Assembly (NCBI GenBank): GCA_947371015.1
Contig: CANBNK010000037.1
Span: 1-38,542, forward strand
Reading direction: 5' to 3'
DNA from: Acetobacteraceae bacterium
GTDB taxonomy: Bacteria > Pseudomonadota > Alphaproteobacteria > Acetobacterales > Acetobacteraceae
Length of the DNA stretch: 38,542 bases
The notes beneath the pieces are model-generated. The model ran no database searches and was not told where the DNA came from. It saw only the letters and a list, made by a program, of their open reading frames with translations. The number at the start of each line of letters is the position of its first letter. Positions within the stretch are counted from its first letter, which is position 1. Made by a program: the position numbers and the translations under genes. Shown piece after piece: positions 1 to 8,039 of the stretch.

Positions 1-113
1 GGCCCCGCCGCGTGCTGGAAGGCCGCGACCGCACCAAGGCCGGCATGACCGCCCCGGCCGAGGGGCTATGCTTCGAGTTCGTCCGCTACCCCGAGGAACC
101 GGCATGGATCTAG
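1..113 (+). CDS. truA: tRNA pseudouridine synthase A (TruA), C-terminal end only
   Basis: Only the last 36 codons are inside the window; the first whole codon begins at base 3 and a TAG stop is at 111-113. The peptide contains the typical TruA ending: a conserved Asp-Arg pair, then AGMTAPAEGL, then a beta strand ending in VRYP. TruA converts U38-U40 of the tRNA anticodon arm to pseudouridine. The catalytic Asp and most of the protein lie to the left of the window. The next gene converges on it. The assignment rests on this short tail, so it is good but not certain. Confidence 0.8.
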   Translation, partial: PRRVLEGRDRTKAGMTAPAEGLCFEFVRYPEEPAWI

Positions 114-247
114 CGCCGCCGCCGCGCCTTGCAGCGCGGACCAGGCCGCTCCACGCCCGCCCCGGCAACGCCATCATCCGAACCGGCACGGTGCGCCGGC
201 ACTTCGCCCCATCACCCGCCCGGCTGCCGCACCGGCCCGCCGGTAGG

Positions 248-829
248 CTACCCGCCGGTCAGCTTGGCGACGAAGCCACCGATGAACACGCCCATCAACA
301 AATCCAGCAGCACGAAGATCAGCGCGCGGCCACCGGCCACCTTCAGCGCCTCCTTCGCAATGAACCATTCCAGCCACAGCGCATAGCCAAAGGCGGCCAG
401 CCCCAGCCCATAGGCCAGCGTCGTCGGCAGCCCCAGCATCGCCGGCACGGTCAACGCCAGCAGCATCAGGTACTGCACCACGTTGCCCCAGTTCCACGCG
501 GCCAGGAAATGCGCCCATTCCTTGCCGCGCCCGGCGGCCTGCGCCATCGGCAGGCTGGCCAGGGCAAAGCCGACCCAGGCAAAGACATAGCCCACCAGCT
601 CCGCCACCAGCCCGAAGGCCACGCCCCGCGCCGGCGGCGCCCCCGCGGACCAGGCCATCAGCCGCAGCGCCAGGAAGGCGGGCAGGCAGATGGCGGCCGC
701 CCAGAAGCTACGCAGCACGCCCTGCGCGGTATCCTCCACCAACATCAGCCCATGCGGCTGGCCGCGCGCCAGCAGCAAGGCTCCACGCAAACCGGCCTGG
801 ATCACCAGGCGCAGCGGCGGCGGTGGCAA
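248..829 (-). CDS. Small integral membrane protein, unknown function
   Basis: About 193 residues with roughly five hydrophobic segments (near 40-58, 71-93, 114-132, 136-156 and 168-189), consistent with an inner-membrane protein. I recognise no catalytic motif. The first hydrophobic stretch is preceded by a moderately polar N-terminus rather than a cleavable signal peptide. The proposed start is a TTG at 827-829, because no ATG or GTG fits between the dapE stop (844-846) and the first membrane segment; the true start is therefore uncertain. It lies 14 bases downstream of dapE on the same strand and is probably cotranscribed with it, but it has no known part in lysine synthesis. Confidence 0.7.
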   Translation of the reverse strand: MPPPPLRLVIQAGLRGALLLARGQPHGLMLVEDTAQGVLRSFWAAAICLPAFLALRLMAWSAGAPPARGVAFGLVAELVGYVFAWVGFALASLPMAQAAGRGKEWAHFLAAWNWGNVVQYLMLLALTVPAMLGLPTTLAYGLGLAAFGYALWLEWFIAKEALKVAGGRALIFVLLDLLMGVFIGGFVAKLTGG

Positions 830-843
830 AGGTGACGCGCCGC

Positions 844-1986
844 TCAGCGGAAGGCTTCCTCAAGCACGCGGCGGTACAGCGTGGCCAGGTCGCGCAGCTC
901 CGCCACCGGCACCGCCTCGTTCACCTGATGCATGGTGGAGCCGACGCCGCCCAGTTCCACCACCGGGCAGTAGTTGGTGATGAAGCGCGCATCGGAGGTC
1001 CCGCCGCCGGTATCCAGCGCCGGCTCCCGGCCGGTCACGCTCTCCACCGCCCGCTTCAGCGCATCCACATAGGCGCCGGGCTTGGTGACAAAGCTCTCGC
1101 CGGAGACGCTGACCCGCATGTCGTAGCGGGCCTCCTCGGCCTTGAGGGCGGCGTGCAGATGTTCCGTGATGCTGGCGCTGCTGTGCAGGTCGTTGAAGCG
1201 GATGTTGATCATGCAGCGCGCGGCGGCGGGGATGATGTTGTTGGCGGTGTTGCCGACATCGAGGCCGGTCACCTGCAGGGTCGTCGCCTCGAACCAGTCG
1301 CTGCCCTGGTCGAGCGGCGTGGTGGTCAGCCGGGCAAGCACCCGCACCAGCCGGTGGATCGGGTTGTCGGCGCGCTGCGGGTAGGCGCTGTGGCCCTGGA
1401 TGCCATGGACGGTGATGTAGGCCGTCATCGACCCACGCCGGCCGATCTTCAGCGTATCCCCCAGCACCGCCTTGGAGGTGGGCTCGCCGACCAGCGCCAT
1501 GTCGGGGATGTGGCCTTCGGCCTGCATCCACTCCAGCACCTTCTTGGTGCCATCGACGCTGGGGCCTTCCTCGTCGCCGGTGATCAGCAGGCTGATGCTG
1601 CCCGGGTGGGCCGGGTTAGCGGCCACGAAGTCGGCCACGCCCGCCACGAAGGCAGCGATGCCGCCCTTCATGTCGCAGGCGCCGCGGCCGTACAGCACGC
1701 CGTCGCGGACCTCCCCGCCGAAGGGACTGCCATTCCAGGCGGCCTCATCGCCCACCGGCACCACGTCGGTATGGCCGGCGTAGCAGAAGTGGGGCGCCCC
1801 GGCGCCGCGGCGGGCGAAGAGGTTCTCCACCTCACCAAACCGCATCCGGTGCAGGGTGAAGCCGAGCGGCGCCAGCGCCGCCTCCAGCACGCCCAGCGCC
1901 CCTTCGTCGGCCGGCGTCACGCTGGCGCAGCGGATCAGCGCCTGCGCCAGCGGGAGAGGGTCGGTGGGCTGGTTGCCGAGGCTCAC
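844..1986 (-). CDS. dapE: Succinyl-diaminopimelate desuccinylase DapE
   Basis: This M20-family di-zinc amidase removes succinate from N-succinyl-LL-2,6-diaminopimelate in the succinylase branch of DAP/lysine synthesis (cytoplasm). The 380-residue protein has the family's usual length. All expected metal and catalytic residues are visible with canonical spacing: H72 and D74 in GHTDVVP, D105 in GACDMKGG, the base E139 and ligand E140 in ITGDEEGP, E168 in VGEPTS, and H353 in STMHQVNE. The start is GTG (1984-1986), giving the normal N-terminus with a conserved RCASVTP segment. It is 27 bases downstream of dapD, which supplies the preceding succinyltransferase step, so the two form a lysine/peptidoglycan-precursor operon. 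Confidence 0.95.
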   Translation of the reverse strand: MSLGNQPTDPLPLAQALIRCASVTPADEGALGVLEAALAPLGFTLHRMRFGEVENLFARRGAGAPHFCYAGHTDVVPVGDEAAWNGSPFGGEVRDGVLYGRGACDMKGGIAAFVAGVADFVAANPAHPGSISLLITGDEEGPSVDGTKKVLEWMQAEGHIPDMALVGEPTSKAVLGDTLKIGRRGSMTAYITVHGIQGHSAYPQRADNPIHRLVRVLARLTTTPLDQGSDWFEATTLQVTGLDVGNTANNIIPAAARCMINIRFNDLHSSASITEHLHAALKAEEARYDMRVSVSGESFVTKPGAYVDALKRAVESVTGREPALDTGGGTSDARFITNYCPVVELGGVGSTMHQVNEAVPVAELRDLATLYRRVLEEAFR

Positions 1987-2013
1987 AGGCCCGGCCTCGC
2001 GCGGCGGCGCGGC

Positions 2014-2847
2014 TCAGTCACGCAGCAACTCGTTGATGCTGGTCTTGGCGCGGGTCTGCTCATCGACGATCTTCACGATCACGGCGCAGTACAGCGAAGG
2101 CCCCGGCGTGCCATCCGGCAGCGGCCGGCCCGGCAGGCTGCCCGGCACCACCACGGAATAGGCCGGCACGCGGCCGATATGGATCTGCCCCGTCGCCCGG
2201 TCGATGATTTTCGTGGAGGCGCCCAGGAACACGCCCATGCTCAGCACGGCGCCGCGCTCGACCACCACGCCCTCGGCCACTTCCGAGCGAGCGCCAATGA
2301 AGCAGTCATCCTCGATGATGACCGGGTTGGCCTGCAACGGCTCCAGCACGCCACCAATGCCAACGCCGCCCGACAAATGGCAATTCTTGCCGATCTGGGC
2401 GCAGCTGCCCACGGTGGTCCAGGTATCGACCATGGTGTTGCGGTCAACATAGGCGCCCAGGTTCACGAAGCTCGGCATCAGCACCACGCCCGGTGCGATG
2501 TAGGCGCTGCGGCGCACCACGGCGCCCGGCACGGCGCGGAAGCCGGCTTCCTTGAAGCGGTTCTCGCCCCAGTCGGCGAACTTCAGCGGCACCTTGTCGA
2601 AGGCGCCGGACGCGGTGTCCATCGGCGCGCTGTCGGTCAGGCGGAAGCTCAGCAGCACCGCCTGCTTCAGCCATTGGTTGACCTGCCAGTCGGCGCCCAG
2701 CTTCTCGGCGACGCGGGCCTTGCCCGAATCCAGCAGTTCCAGCGCGGCCTCGACCGCGTCGCGGTCATCCCCGCGGGTGGCGGAGGTCACGGTATCGCGC
2801 CGCTCCCACAGGGCGGTGATGCGGGGCTTCAGCGTGGCAGCGTCCAT
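2014..2847 (-). CDS. dapD: Tetrahydrodipicolinate N-succinyltransferase DapD
   Basis: DapD transfers succinate from succinyl-CoA to tetrahydrodipicolinate, the step two before DapE. The protein has an N-terminal helical domain (about 1-100) followed by a left-handed beta-helix of hexapeptide repeats. The DapD signature is clear: [13 protein letters not shown] near 131-143, then [12 protein letters not shown], then the FIGARSEV and [10 protein letters not shown] turns. I chose the ATG at 2845-2847 (277 residues; E. coli DapD has 274). An upstream in-frame ATG at 2902-2904 would add 19 residues of low-complexity sequence, lacks a Shine-Dalgarno site, and lies upstream of the predicted transcription start. 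An AGGA sits 9 bases before the chosen start. Confidence 0.94.
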   Translation of the reverse strand: MDAATLKPRITALWERRDTVTSATRGDDRDAVEAALELLDSGKARVAEKLGADWQVNQWLKQAVLLSFRLTDSAPMDTASGAFDKVPLKFADWGENRFKEAGFRAVPGAVVRRSAYIAPGVVLMPSFVNLGAYVDRNTMVDTWTTVGSCAQIGKNCHLSGGVGIGGVLEPLQANPVIIEDDCFIGARSEVAEGVVVERGAVLSMGVFLGASTKIIDRATGQIHIGRVPAYSVVVPGSLPGRPLPDGTPGPSLYCAVIVKIVDEQTRAKTSINELLRD

Positions 2848-2879
2848 CTTCGGCAGTCCTGGCAATTCCGGCGGGCCGG

Positions 2880-2909
2880 ACCATGCCGATGCCTCCACCG
2901 ACATGTCAA
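2880..2909 (-). promoter_or_regulatory. Predicted sigma-70-type promoter of dapD-dapE
   Basis: Read on the minus strand, a perfect TTGACA -35 box (complement of 2904-2909) is followed after 18 bases by CATGGT (complement of 2880-2885; 3 of 6 consensus bases). A transcript would begin near 2873, about 25 bases before the ATG at 2847, so the upstream ATG at 2904 would not be transcribed. This rests on sequence match only. Confidence 0.4.
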
Positions 2910-2958
2910 CGTCGCGGCATTCATCCGGGATTCATCCTGGGGGCAGAAGATCACCGGC

Positions 2959-4455
2959 ATGGATCAGGCGCCCTTCCCTGGCCGCGACGGCGACGCCGCA
3001 GCCAGCCTTCCAGTTCTGGCTCCCCCGCCACCGGCCGGGGCGCCGGCCTTCGCGGCCGGGGCGGATGCCGTGCGGCTGGATTCGCGGCTGCGCGGGGCAC
3101 TGCTGGAAAGCCGGCAGCGCTGGCGGGACTTCGTGACCCTGGCCGCCGACCTGGTGTTCGAGACCGATGCCGATGGGCTGCTGACCTTCCTGGCGCCGGA
3201 CCAGCTGCTGGGCCGGCCGGCGGAGACCCTGCTGCATCGCCCGGCGCGGGACCTGCTGGTGCCGGGCGGCGCCGACCCCTTCGCCCTGCGCGCGGCAACG
3301 AATGGCATGCGCGCCTGGATGCGCCGGCCGGACGGCCAGGCCGCCTGCTTCAGCTTCAACGTGGCGCCGCTGACCGATGCCGTGGGCCGCTTTGCCGGCC
3401 TGCGCGGCATTGCGCGGGACGTGACGATCGAGGAAGCCGCCGCGGAAGCCCAGGCGATGATGCTGCGCCGCGCCGGCGCGCTGGAGGTGCTGGTGCGCCG
3501 CGTCCGGCAGGAGGTGCTGGCGCCGCGGATGCTGGCCGCCACGCTGGAATCGCTGCCGCCGGTGCTGGGCTGTGCCGGCGCCGTGGTGCTGGAGTTCCCG
3601 CCGGGCCAGCCACCCATGGTGGTGCTGCGCCATGGCGACGAACCCGGCCCGCTGCTGGCCGCCGCCCAGGCGCTGGATGGGCCGGTGGCCGCCTTCGGCC
3701 CCGGGCCGGGCGGCGAGCATCTGGCGCTGATCCCGCAGCCAGTGCGGGGCGAGCCGCGGCATGCGCTGCTGGCCTGGCGCCTGCCCAGCGCCCGCGGCTT
3801 CGACGCCGAGGAACGCACCTTGATGGTCAGCCTGACCGACCTGGTCTTCGTGGCGCTGGGCAATCAAGCGCTGCAACGGGAGTTGGAGTTGCAGGCGCGG
3901 ACCGAGGCGCTGACCGGCCTGCTGAACCGCCGCGCCTTCCTGGCCGATTTGCGCCGCCGGCTGGACCGGCATGAACGCGCCCGGCCCGCGGCCGGCCCCG
4001 CCGGGGCGCTGCTGTTCATCGACCTGGACAATTTCAAGCCGATCAACGACCTGCTGGGGCATGAGGCCGGCGACGCCGCGCTGATCGCCGTGGCCAACCT
4101 GCTGCGGGACCTGGTGCGGCCGCTGGACCTGGTGGCACGCATCGGTGGCGACGAGTTCGCCATCTGGCTCGAAGCGGTGGATGCGGAAGCGGCCGCCGGC
4201 CGCGCCGAGGCGCTGACCTGGGCCGGCGCCAACACCCTGCCGCTGCTGCTGCGCAGCGGGCCGACGGCACTGACCTTCAGCATCGGCTGCGCCCCCAGCC
4301 TGCCGGGCTTGGTTGAGACGCCGGAGCAACTGATCGCCCGGGCCGATGCGGCGATGTACGAGGCCAAGCGCGCCGGCCGGAACTGCTGGCGCCTGGACAG
4401 CCAGCCGGCGCCCGAGCCGGCGCCAATGCCGGTGACGGAGCCGCCGCCGCGATGA
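2959..4455 (+). CDS. Diguanylate cyclase with PAS-like and GAF-like sensor regions and GGDEF domain
   Basis: The 498-residue cytoplasmic signalling protein makes cyclic di-GMP from two GTP. A PAS-like region (about 55-155, ending in LRGIARDVT) is followed by a GAF-like region (about 165-305) and a GGDEF domain (about 312-480). The active-site motif is an intact GGDEF at 396-400, with IDLDNFKPIND upstream. An RxxD allosteric inhibition site (RPLD, 387-390) sits exactly five residues before GGDEF, so product inhibition is expected. No transmembrane segment is seen. The start ATG at 2959 was chosen because everything farther upstream in this frame runs antisense through dapD and dapE. Its stop overlaps the next gene (ATGA). 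Confidence 0.9.
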   Translation: MDQAPFPGRDGDAAASLPVLAPPPPAGAPAFAAGADAVRLDSRLRGALLESRQRWRDFVTLAADLVFETDADGLLTFLAPDQLLGRPAETLLHRPARDLLVPGGADPFALRAATNGMRAWMRRPDGQAACFSFNVAPLTDAVGRFAGLRGIARDVTIEEAAAEAQAMMLRRAGALEVLVRRVRQEVLAPRMLAATLESLPPVLGCAGAVVLEFPPGQPPMVVLRHGDEPGPLLAAAQALDGPVAAFGPGPGGEHLALIPQPVRGEPRHALLAWRLPSARGFDAEERTLMVSLTDLVFVALGNQALQRELELQARTEALTGLLNRRAFLADLRRRLDRHERARPAAGPAGALLFIDLDNFKPINDLLGHEAGDAALIAVANLLRDLVRPLDLVARIGGDEFAIWLEAVDAEAAAGRAEALTWAGANTLPLLLRSGPTALTFSIGCAPSLPGLVETPEQLIARADAAMYEAKRAGRNCWRLDSQPAPEPAPMPVTEPPPR

Positions 4456-5639
4456 ACACGCTGAGCCCCCGGCATCCGCCGGGCTACGAGCACGCCCGCC
4501 TGGTCGCCTTCCAGGGCGACGAGGAGGCCCGCGCCGCGCTGGCGGCCGAAGCCGCGACCGCACCCGAGATTCTGTACTACCTGGCTGGCGACCAGGCGGC
4601 GGGCGTGCGCCAGGCAGTCGCCGCCAATGGTGGCACGCCGCCGCTGGCCGACCACAAGCTGTCCTTGGATGCGCAGCCCGAGGTGCGGGTGATGCTCGGC
4701 CGCAAGCTGGCGGCGATGGCGCCCGGGCTTTCGGCGCATGAGCAGGACCGGCTGCGCAAGCTGAGCTGGGACACGCTCTGCACGCTGGTGGAGGACACCG
4801 CGGTGCAGGTGCGCGCCGCCATCGCCGATTCACTGAAGGAGATGCCGGACGCCCCGCGCGCGCTGATCCTGCGGCTGGCGCGCGATGCCGAGATGAGTGT
4901 GGCGGAGCCGGTGATCCGGCTGTCGCCGCTGCTGGACGATGCGGACCTGCTGGCGCTGGTCACGCTGCCGCCGGTGCCGGCGACGGTGGTGGCGGTGGCG
5001 CGGCGGCCCTGCCTGTCGGAAGCGCTGTCGGATGCGATCGTCGCCACCGCGGATGCCGGGACCGTGGCGGTGCTGCTGGACAATGCCTCGGCCTCGATCC
5101 GCGAGGCGACGCTGGATGCGCTGATCGCCAATGCCGCGACGCAGACCAGCTGGCAGGAAAAGCTGGTGCATCGGCCCTCGCTTTCCACCCGCTGCGCCCG
5201 GGCGCTGGGGGCGATTGTCGCCGACCAGTTCCTGGCGTTGCTGGCCGGGCGGGAGGACCTGGACCCGGACGTGGCGGAAACGCTGCGCGCGAAGGTCTCG
5301 GACCGGATGCCCGGCGGCGAGGCGCCGGCGCTGGCGGGCACCGAGGCGCAGTTCACCGCCGCCGCGGAGCGTGGCGACCGGGCGGAGATGGCCAAGTTGC
5401 TGGCGACCGCGACGAAGATGGAAGAAGCGGCGATTTCGCGCGCGGTGACGTTGCGCAGCGCGCGGGCGCTGGTGGCGCTGTGCTGGCACGCCGCCTACAG
5501 CCCCGCCGCCGCAGTACTGGCGCAGACCGTGATGGGGCAGTTGGCGCCAGATGCCTGCCTGTATCCGGGGCCGGAGGATAGCTGGCCCCTGGCACCGGAC
5601 GAGATGAACTGGCAACTGGAATTGCTGACGTCTGTTTAG
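4452..5639 (+). CDS. DUF2336 family protein (HEAT-like helical repeats)
   Basis: A 395-residue, largely alpha-helical protein with repeated Ala/Leu-rich helical pairs containing short motifs such as VRQAVAAN, VQVRAAIADSL and IREATLDALI, like HEAT-type repeats. It matches the alphaproteobacterial DUF2336 family. There is no signal peptide or membrane segment. The biochemical role of the family is not established. The start codon overlaps the stop of the diguanylate cyclase gene by 4 bases (ATGA at 4452-4455), which implies translational coupling and a shared task, perhaps as partner or effector scaffold of the cyclase; that role is inference. Confidence 0.8.
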   Translation: MNTLSPRHPPGYEHARLVAFQGDEEARAALAAEAATAPEILYYLAGDQAAGVRQAVAANGGTPPLADHKLSLDAQPEVRVMLGRKLAAMAPGLSAHEQDRLRKLSWDTLCTLVEDTAVQVRAAIADSLKEMPDAPRALILRLARDAEMSVAEPVIRLSPLLDDADLLALVTLPPVPATVVAVARRPCLSEALSDAIVATADAGTVAVLLDNASASIREATLDALIANAATQTSWQEKLVHRPSLSTRCARALGAIVADQFLALLAGREDLDPDVAETLRAKVSDRMPGGEAPALAGTEAQFTAAAERGDRAEMAKLLATATKMEEAAISRAVTLRSARALVALCWHAAYSPAAAVLAQTVMGQLAPDACLYPGPEDSWPLAPDEMNWQLELLTSV

Positions 5640-5754
5640 CCTCAGGCGCCGTCGTGCCAGAGGGACGCCTTCGGCGTGACGCGCGTTGGCGTTCTCGGGC
5701 CTGGCGGCCCGCCTGGGTCCACGCCGCGGCCTTCGCGTTCGCGGTGCGGTGGTT

Positions 5755-5772
5755 GGGGGGCTGCCGCCCCCC
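5755..5772. terminator. GC-rich hairpin between convergent genes
   Basis: GGGGGGC at 5755-5761 pairs with GCCCCCC at 5766-5772 around a TGCC loop, in the 141-base gap between the DUF2336 gene and the convergent ThDP enzyme gene. A smaller ACGCC/GGCGT hairpin lies at 5665-5677. It has no long U-tract, as is common at high G+C, and probably ends transcripts from both sides. Confidence 0.5.
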
Positions 5773-5780
5773 CTTCCCAC

Positions 5781-6389
5781 TCAGCCCAGCGTGCGGTTTT
5801 TCTTCGTGCCCATGCCGCGCATGAAGCGGTCGCGGATCTGGGCCGGGTCGCGTTCGGTCTGTGCCTTGGGGCCCTGGCTATCCAGCTTGCAGCCGATGAA
5901 GTGCGGGCCATCCGTCGCCAGGGCGTTATCCAGCATGCGCTCGAACTCGACTTCGTCGGCGGCCCAGGCAGCAGTGGTCAGGCCGCAGGCGCGGGCGATG
6001 GCGACATAGTCCGCGTGCAGGCCCGGCGTCGGCTGGCCGCCGGTGATCTGGTAGATGCCGTTGTCGAACAGGATGATGATGAGGTTCTTCGGCGCCTGCG
6101 CCGCCACCGTGGTCAGGCAGCCCAGTTCCATCAGCAGCGAACCATCGCCTTCCAGCGCGAAGGTCTTGCGGGCCGGCTGCGCCAGCGCGACGCCCATGGC
6201 GATGGGAATCGCCAGCCCCATGCTGCCGAGCATGTAGAAGTTCTGCGGGCGGTGGCCGGCAGCCCACAGGTCGAAGTTGCTGTGGCCGATGCCGCCGATG
6301 ACGGCTTCTTCCTGCTTCAGCTTGGCGACCAGCCGGGTGGTAAGGTCGAAGCGGTACATCCGCTTCAGGTTGTGCGTGGTCCCGCTCAT
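5781..6389 (-). CDS. ThDP-dependent decarboxylase, beta (ThDP-binding) subunit, ComE/phosphonopyruvate-decarboxylase type
   Basis: The 202-residue protein carries the C-terminal pyrophosphate-binding domain of ThDP enzymes: GDG at 81-83 in ALEGDGSLLME, and the partner Asn110 in LFDNGIYQITGG, the classic GDG-x(26)-N metal/ThDP motif. The LGSMGLAIPIAMG segment is typical of sulfopyruvate and phosphonopyruvate decarboxylases. With the alpha subunit encoded just upstream it should form a 2-oxo-acid decarboxylase that makes an aldehyde from a substituted pyruvate. I chose the ATG at 6387-6389, which overlaps the alpha stop (ATGA); an earlier in-frame ATG would start deep inside the alpha gene. The true substrate is unknown; sulfopyruvate and phosphonopyruvate are only the nearest family precedents. 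Confidence 0.85.
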   Translation of the reverse strand: MSGTTHNLKRMYRFDLTTRLVAKLKQEEAVIGGIGHSNFDLWAAGHRPQNFYMLGSMGLAIPIAMGVALAQPARKTFALEGDGSLLMELGCLTTVAAQAPKNLIIILFDNGIYQITGGQPTPGLHADYVAIARACGLTTAAWAADEVEFERMLDNALATDGPHFIGCKLDSQGPKAQTERDPAQIRDRFMRGMGTKKNRTLG

Positions 6390-6913
6390 CGTGCGACTAC
6401 CTTGCCGCCGGTCAGCAGCGGAGAAAGGATCAGCGCCGCCGGCGCCTGGGTCATGATGGCCTGGCGCAGGGTGCGGTCCACGATCATCTCGCATTCATCC
6501 AGGCGGGAGACGGTGTGGTGCTCCATCGCGAGAGAATCCAGGATAGGACGCATCGTGCGGCAGACTGCGGCCTGGCCGACGTTGAACTCGCCCAGCGTGC
6601 CGCGTTCGCTGATCATCATCATGACCGGAATCTGGAAGGCGCAGGGCAGGCTGGCCAGCACGTTCGGCAGCGTGGCAAAGCCGGAAGTCTGCATCAGCAG
6701 GATGCCGCGCAGCCCCGCCATCCAGGCGCCGGAGAGGATGCCGACGGCTTCCTCCTCCCGCGCCGTGGCGAAGCAGGTAAAGTAGGGGTCGGCATGCAGC
6801 GCCTGGATCAGCGGCTTCAGCACGTTGTCAGGCACGTAGGTGATGAGCTTCACCTCGTTGGCCTTGAACACGTTCAGCACGATCTCGTGCCACGGCGGTA
6901 GGGTTTCGGTCAC
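6386..6913 (-). CDS. ThDP-dependent decarboxylase, alpha (pyrimidine-binding) subunit, ComD type
   Basis: The 175-residue protein is the N-terminal PYR-domain half of a split ThDP decarboxylase. The activating glutamate lies in ATAREEEAVGILSGAW (Glu at 53-55), and MQTSGFATLPNVLASL and GEFNVGQ are conserved in ComD-like subunits. The catalytic site needs the beta subunit, whose start codon overlaps this stop by 4 bases, so a 1:1 complex is expected. It begins 4 bases after the stop of the upstream Bug gene, so receptor and decarboxylase are very likely cotranscribed. Homology is to the two-subunit sulfopyruvate decarboxylases rather than to the fused phosphonopyruvate enzymes. Confidence 0.85.
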   Translation of the reverse strand: MTETLPPWHEIVLNVFKANEVKLITYVPDNVLKPLIQALHADPYFTCFATAREEEAVGILSGAWMAGLRGILLMQTSGFATLPNVLASLPCAFQIPVMMMISERGTLGEFNVGQAAVCRTMRPILDSLAMEHHTVSRLDECEMIVDRTLRQAIMTQAPAALILSPLLTGGKVVAR

Positions 6914-6917
6914 AGCA

Positions 6918-7907
6918 TCATTCCACGGAAATCTTGGCCTGTTCTATCACGCTGCGCCACTTTGGCACCTCCACCCGGACGCGATCGGCCAACTCCTCCG
7001 GCCCGCCATCCAACGCGGTGAGCCCGGCGATGCGGAAGCGCTGCTGCATCTCCGGCCGGCGGACCAGTTGGCGCACCGCGGCGGCGACCTTCTCCACCAC
7101 CGCCCGCGGCGTGCCGGCGGGGGCATAGAGCGCGTTGAAGGTCTCGCTCTCGGCATCAGGCACGCCGGATTCGCGCGCCGTGGGCACGTCGGCCATGTCG
7201 GGGTGGCGGGTGGCGCCGGTCTGCAAAACCAGCTTCAGCGAGCCGTTGCGGGTGGCAATTTCCACCTGGCCGCCCTGGCTGGCGATGATGACCTGGGTGC
7301 TGCCCGAGAGAATGGACTGCACCGCCGGGCCGGCGCCGGCGAAGGGCACAAGCTGCAGCGGCATGTTGCTGCGCAGCTTCAATACCTCGGCCGCCAGATG
7401 CGGCGTGGTGCCGATGCCCGGCAGCGCGCAGTTCCACTTGTCGGGCTCCGCCTTCACCCGGGCCACCAGCTCCGCATAGGTGTTGATGCCGAGATCGCTG
7501 CGGACCGCGCAGATATTGGGCGAGGCGCCAAGCAGCGCGACCGGGGCGAAGTCGCGGAAGGGGTCATACGGCGCGTTACGGTACAGGCTGGAATTGACCA
7601 CGAAGACCGAGGAGGCCACGAGCATGGTGTAGCCATCGGCTGGGGCGCGGGCGACCACGCCGATGCCGATATTGCCGCCGGCGCCACCGCGGTTTTCAAC
7701 CACCACGTTGCGGCCAAGGATGTCCGCCACGCCCTGCGCGACCAGGCGCGCCGAGGTATCGGTGGAGCCACCGGGCGGGAAGCAGACCACGAAGGTGACG
7801 TTGCGCTCCGGCCAGGCGCCTTGGCCCAGCGCAGGCGTGGCCAGCAGGCCGGCGGCGGCACCCAGCAGAGGGCGGCGGCCGAGGCCGCGTTGCGTATCAG
7901 AGCTCAT
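6918..7907 (-). CDS. TctC/Bug-family periplasmic solute-binding protein
   Basis: The 329-residue protein has a twin-arginine-containing signal sequence (GRRPLLGAAAGLLATPALG) followed by the Bug fold. The first ligand-contact loop is FPPGGSTDTSARL, and VVENRGGAGGNIG and APADGYTML are family hallmarks. Such proteins bind small, usually carboxylated, compounds in the periplasm and normally pass them to a TctAB permease or act in signalling; no TctA/TctB is present in the window. A strong Shine-Dalgarno (GGAGGAA) lies just before the ATG at 7905-7907. The gene sits upstream of the ThDP decarboxylase genes, so its ligand may be that enzyme's 2-oxo-acid substrate or a precursor. Confidence 0.9.
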   Translation of the reverse strand: MSSDTQRGLGRRPLLGAAAGLLATPALGQGAWPERNVTFVVCFPPGGSTDTSARLVAQGVADILGRNVVVENRGGAGGNIGIGVVARAPADGYTMLVASSVFVVNSSLYRNAPYDPFRDFAPVALLGASPNICAVRSDLGINTYAELVARVKAEPDKWNCALPGIGTTPHLAAEVLKLRSNMPLQLVPFAGAGPAVQSILSGSTQVIIASQGGQVEIATRNGSLKLVLQTGATRHPDMADVPTARESGVPDAESETFNALYAPAGTPRAVVEKVAAAVRQLVRRPEMQQRFRIAGLTALDGGPEELADRVRVEVPKWRSVIEQAKISVE

Positions 7908-7926
7908 GATTTCCTCCTGCCGTGTC

Positions 7927-7966
7927 GCCCGGCCGATGGCGGTTTATAGCCGCCGCTTGGCCGGGC
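7927..7966. repeat. Two-tier inverted repeat in the leader of the Bug gene
   Basis: GCCCGGCC (7927-7934) pairs with GGCCGGGC (7959-7966); inside this, GGCGG (7938-7942) pairs with CCGCC (7950-7954) around an A/T-rich loop. It lies about 9 bases upstream of the Shine-Dalgarno site of the Bug gene and downstream of the VOC gene. It could be a terminator, an mRNA-processing or stability hairpin, or a protein-binding site. Confidence 0.5.
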
Positions 7967-8017
7967 TGGCGAGAGGCTCAGCGCGTGATCCACCCAGGTT
8001 TACGCCGCGGGCGGCCT

Positions 8018-8039
8018 GCGCCCCGCGCGGCGCGGGCGC
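8018..8039 (-). terminator. GC hairpin at the end of the VOC gene
   Basis: GCGCCCCGCGC (8018-8028) and GCGCGGGCGC (8030-8039) are inverted copies apart from one extra C, touching the VOC stop codon. The loop is too short for the whole stem to form, so only the outer GCGCCC/GGGCGC part is secure. It has no U-tract. It may lower read-through from the monooxygenase and VOC genes into the Bug gene. Confidence 0.35.

Noticed and set aside
823-2958. Long plus-strand open frame running into the diguanylate cyclase (would give 1210 residues)
   Set aside because: The first 712 codons run antisense through dapE and dapD, whose families are certain; the protein is His/Arg/Gly-rich with no domain. The cyclase starts at 2959.
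2932-4833. 633-residue minus-strand open frame opposite the GGDEF gene
   Set aside because: Antisense shadow; Arg/Pro/Gly-rich without recognisable domains, while the plus strand has PAS and GGDEF motifs.
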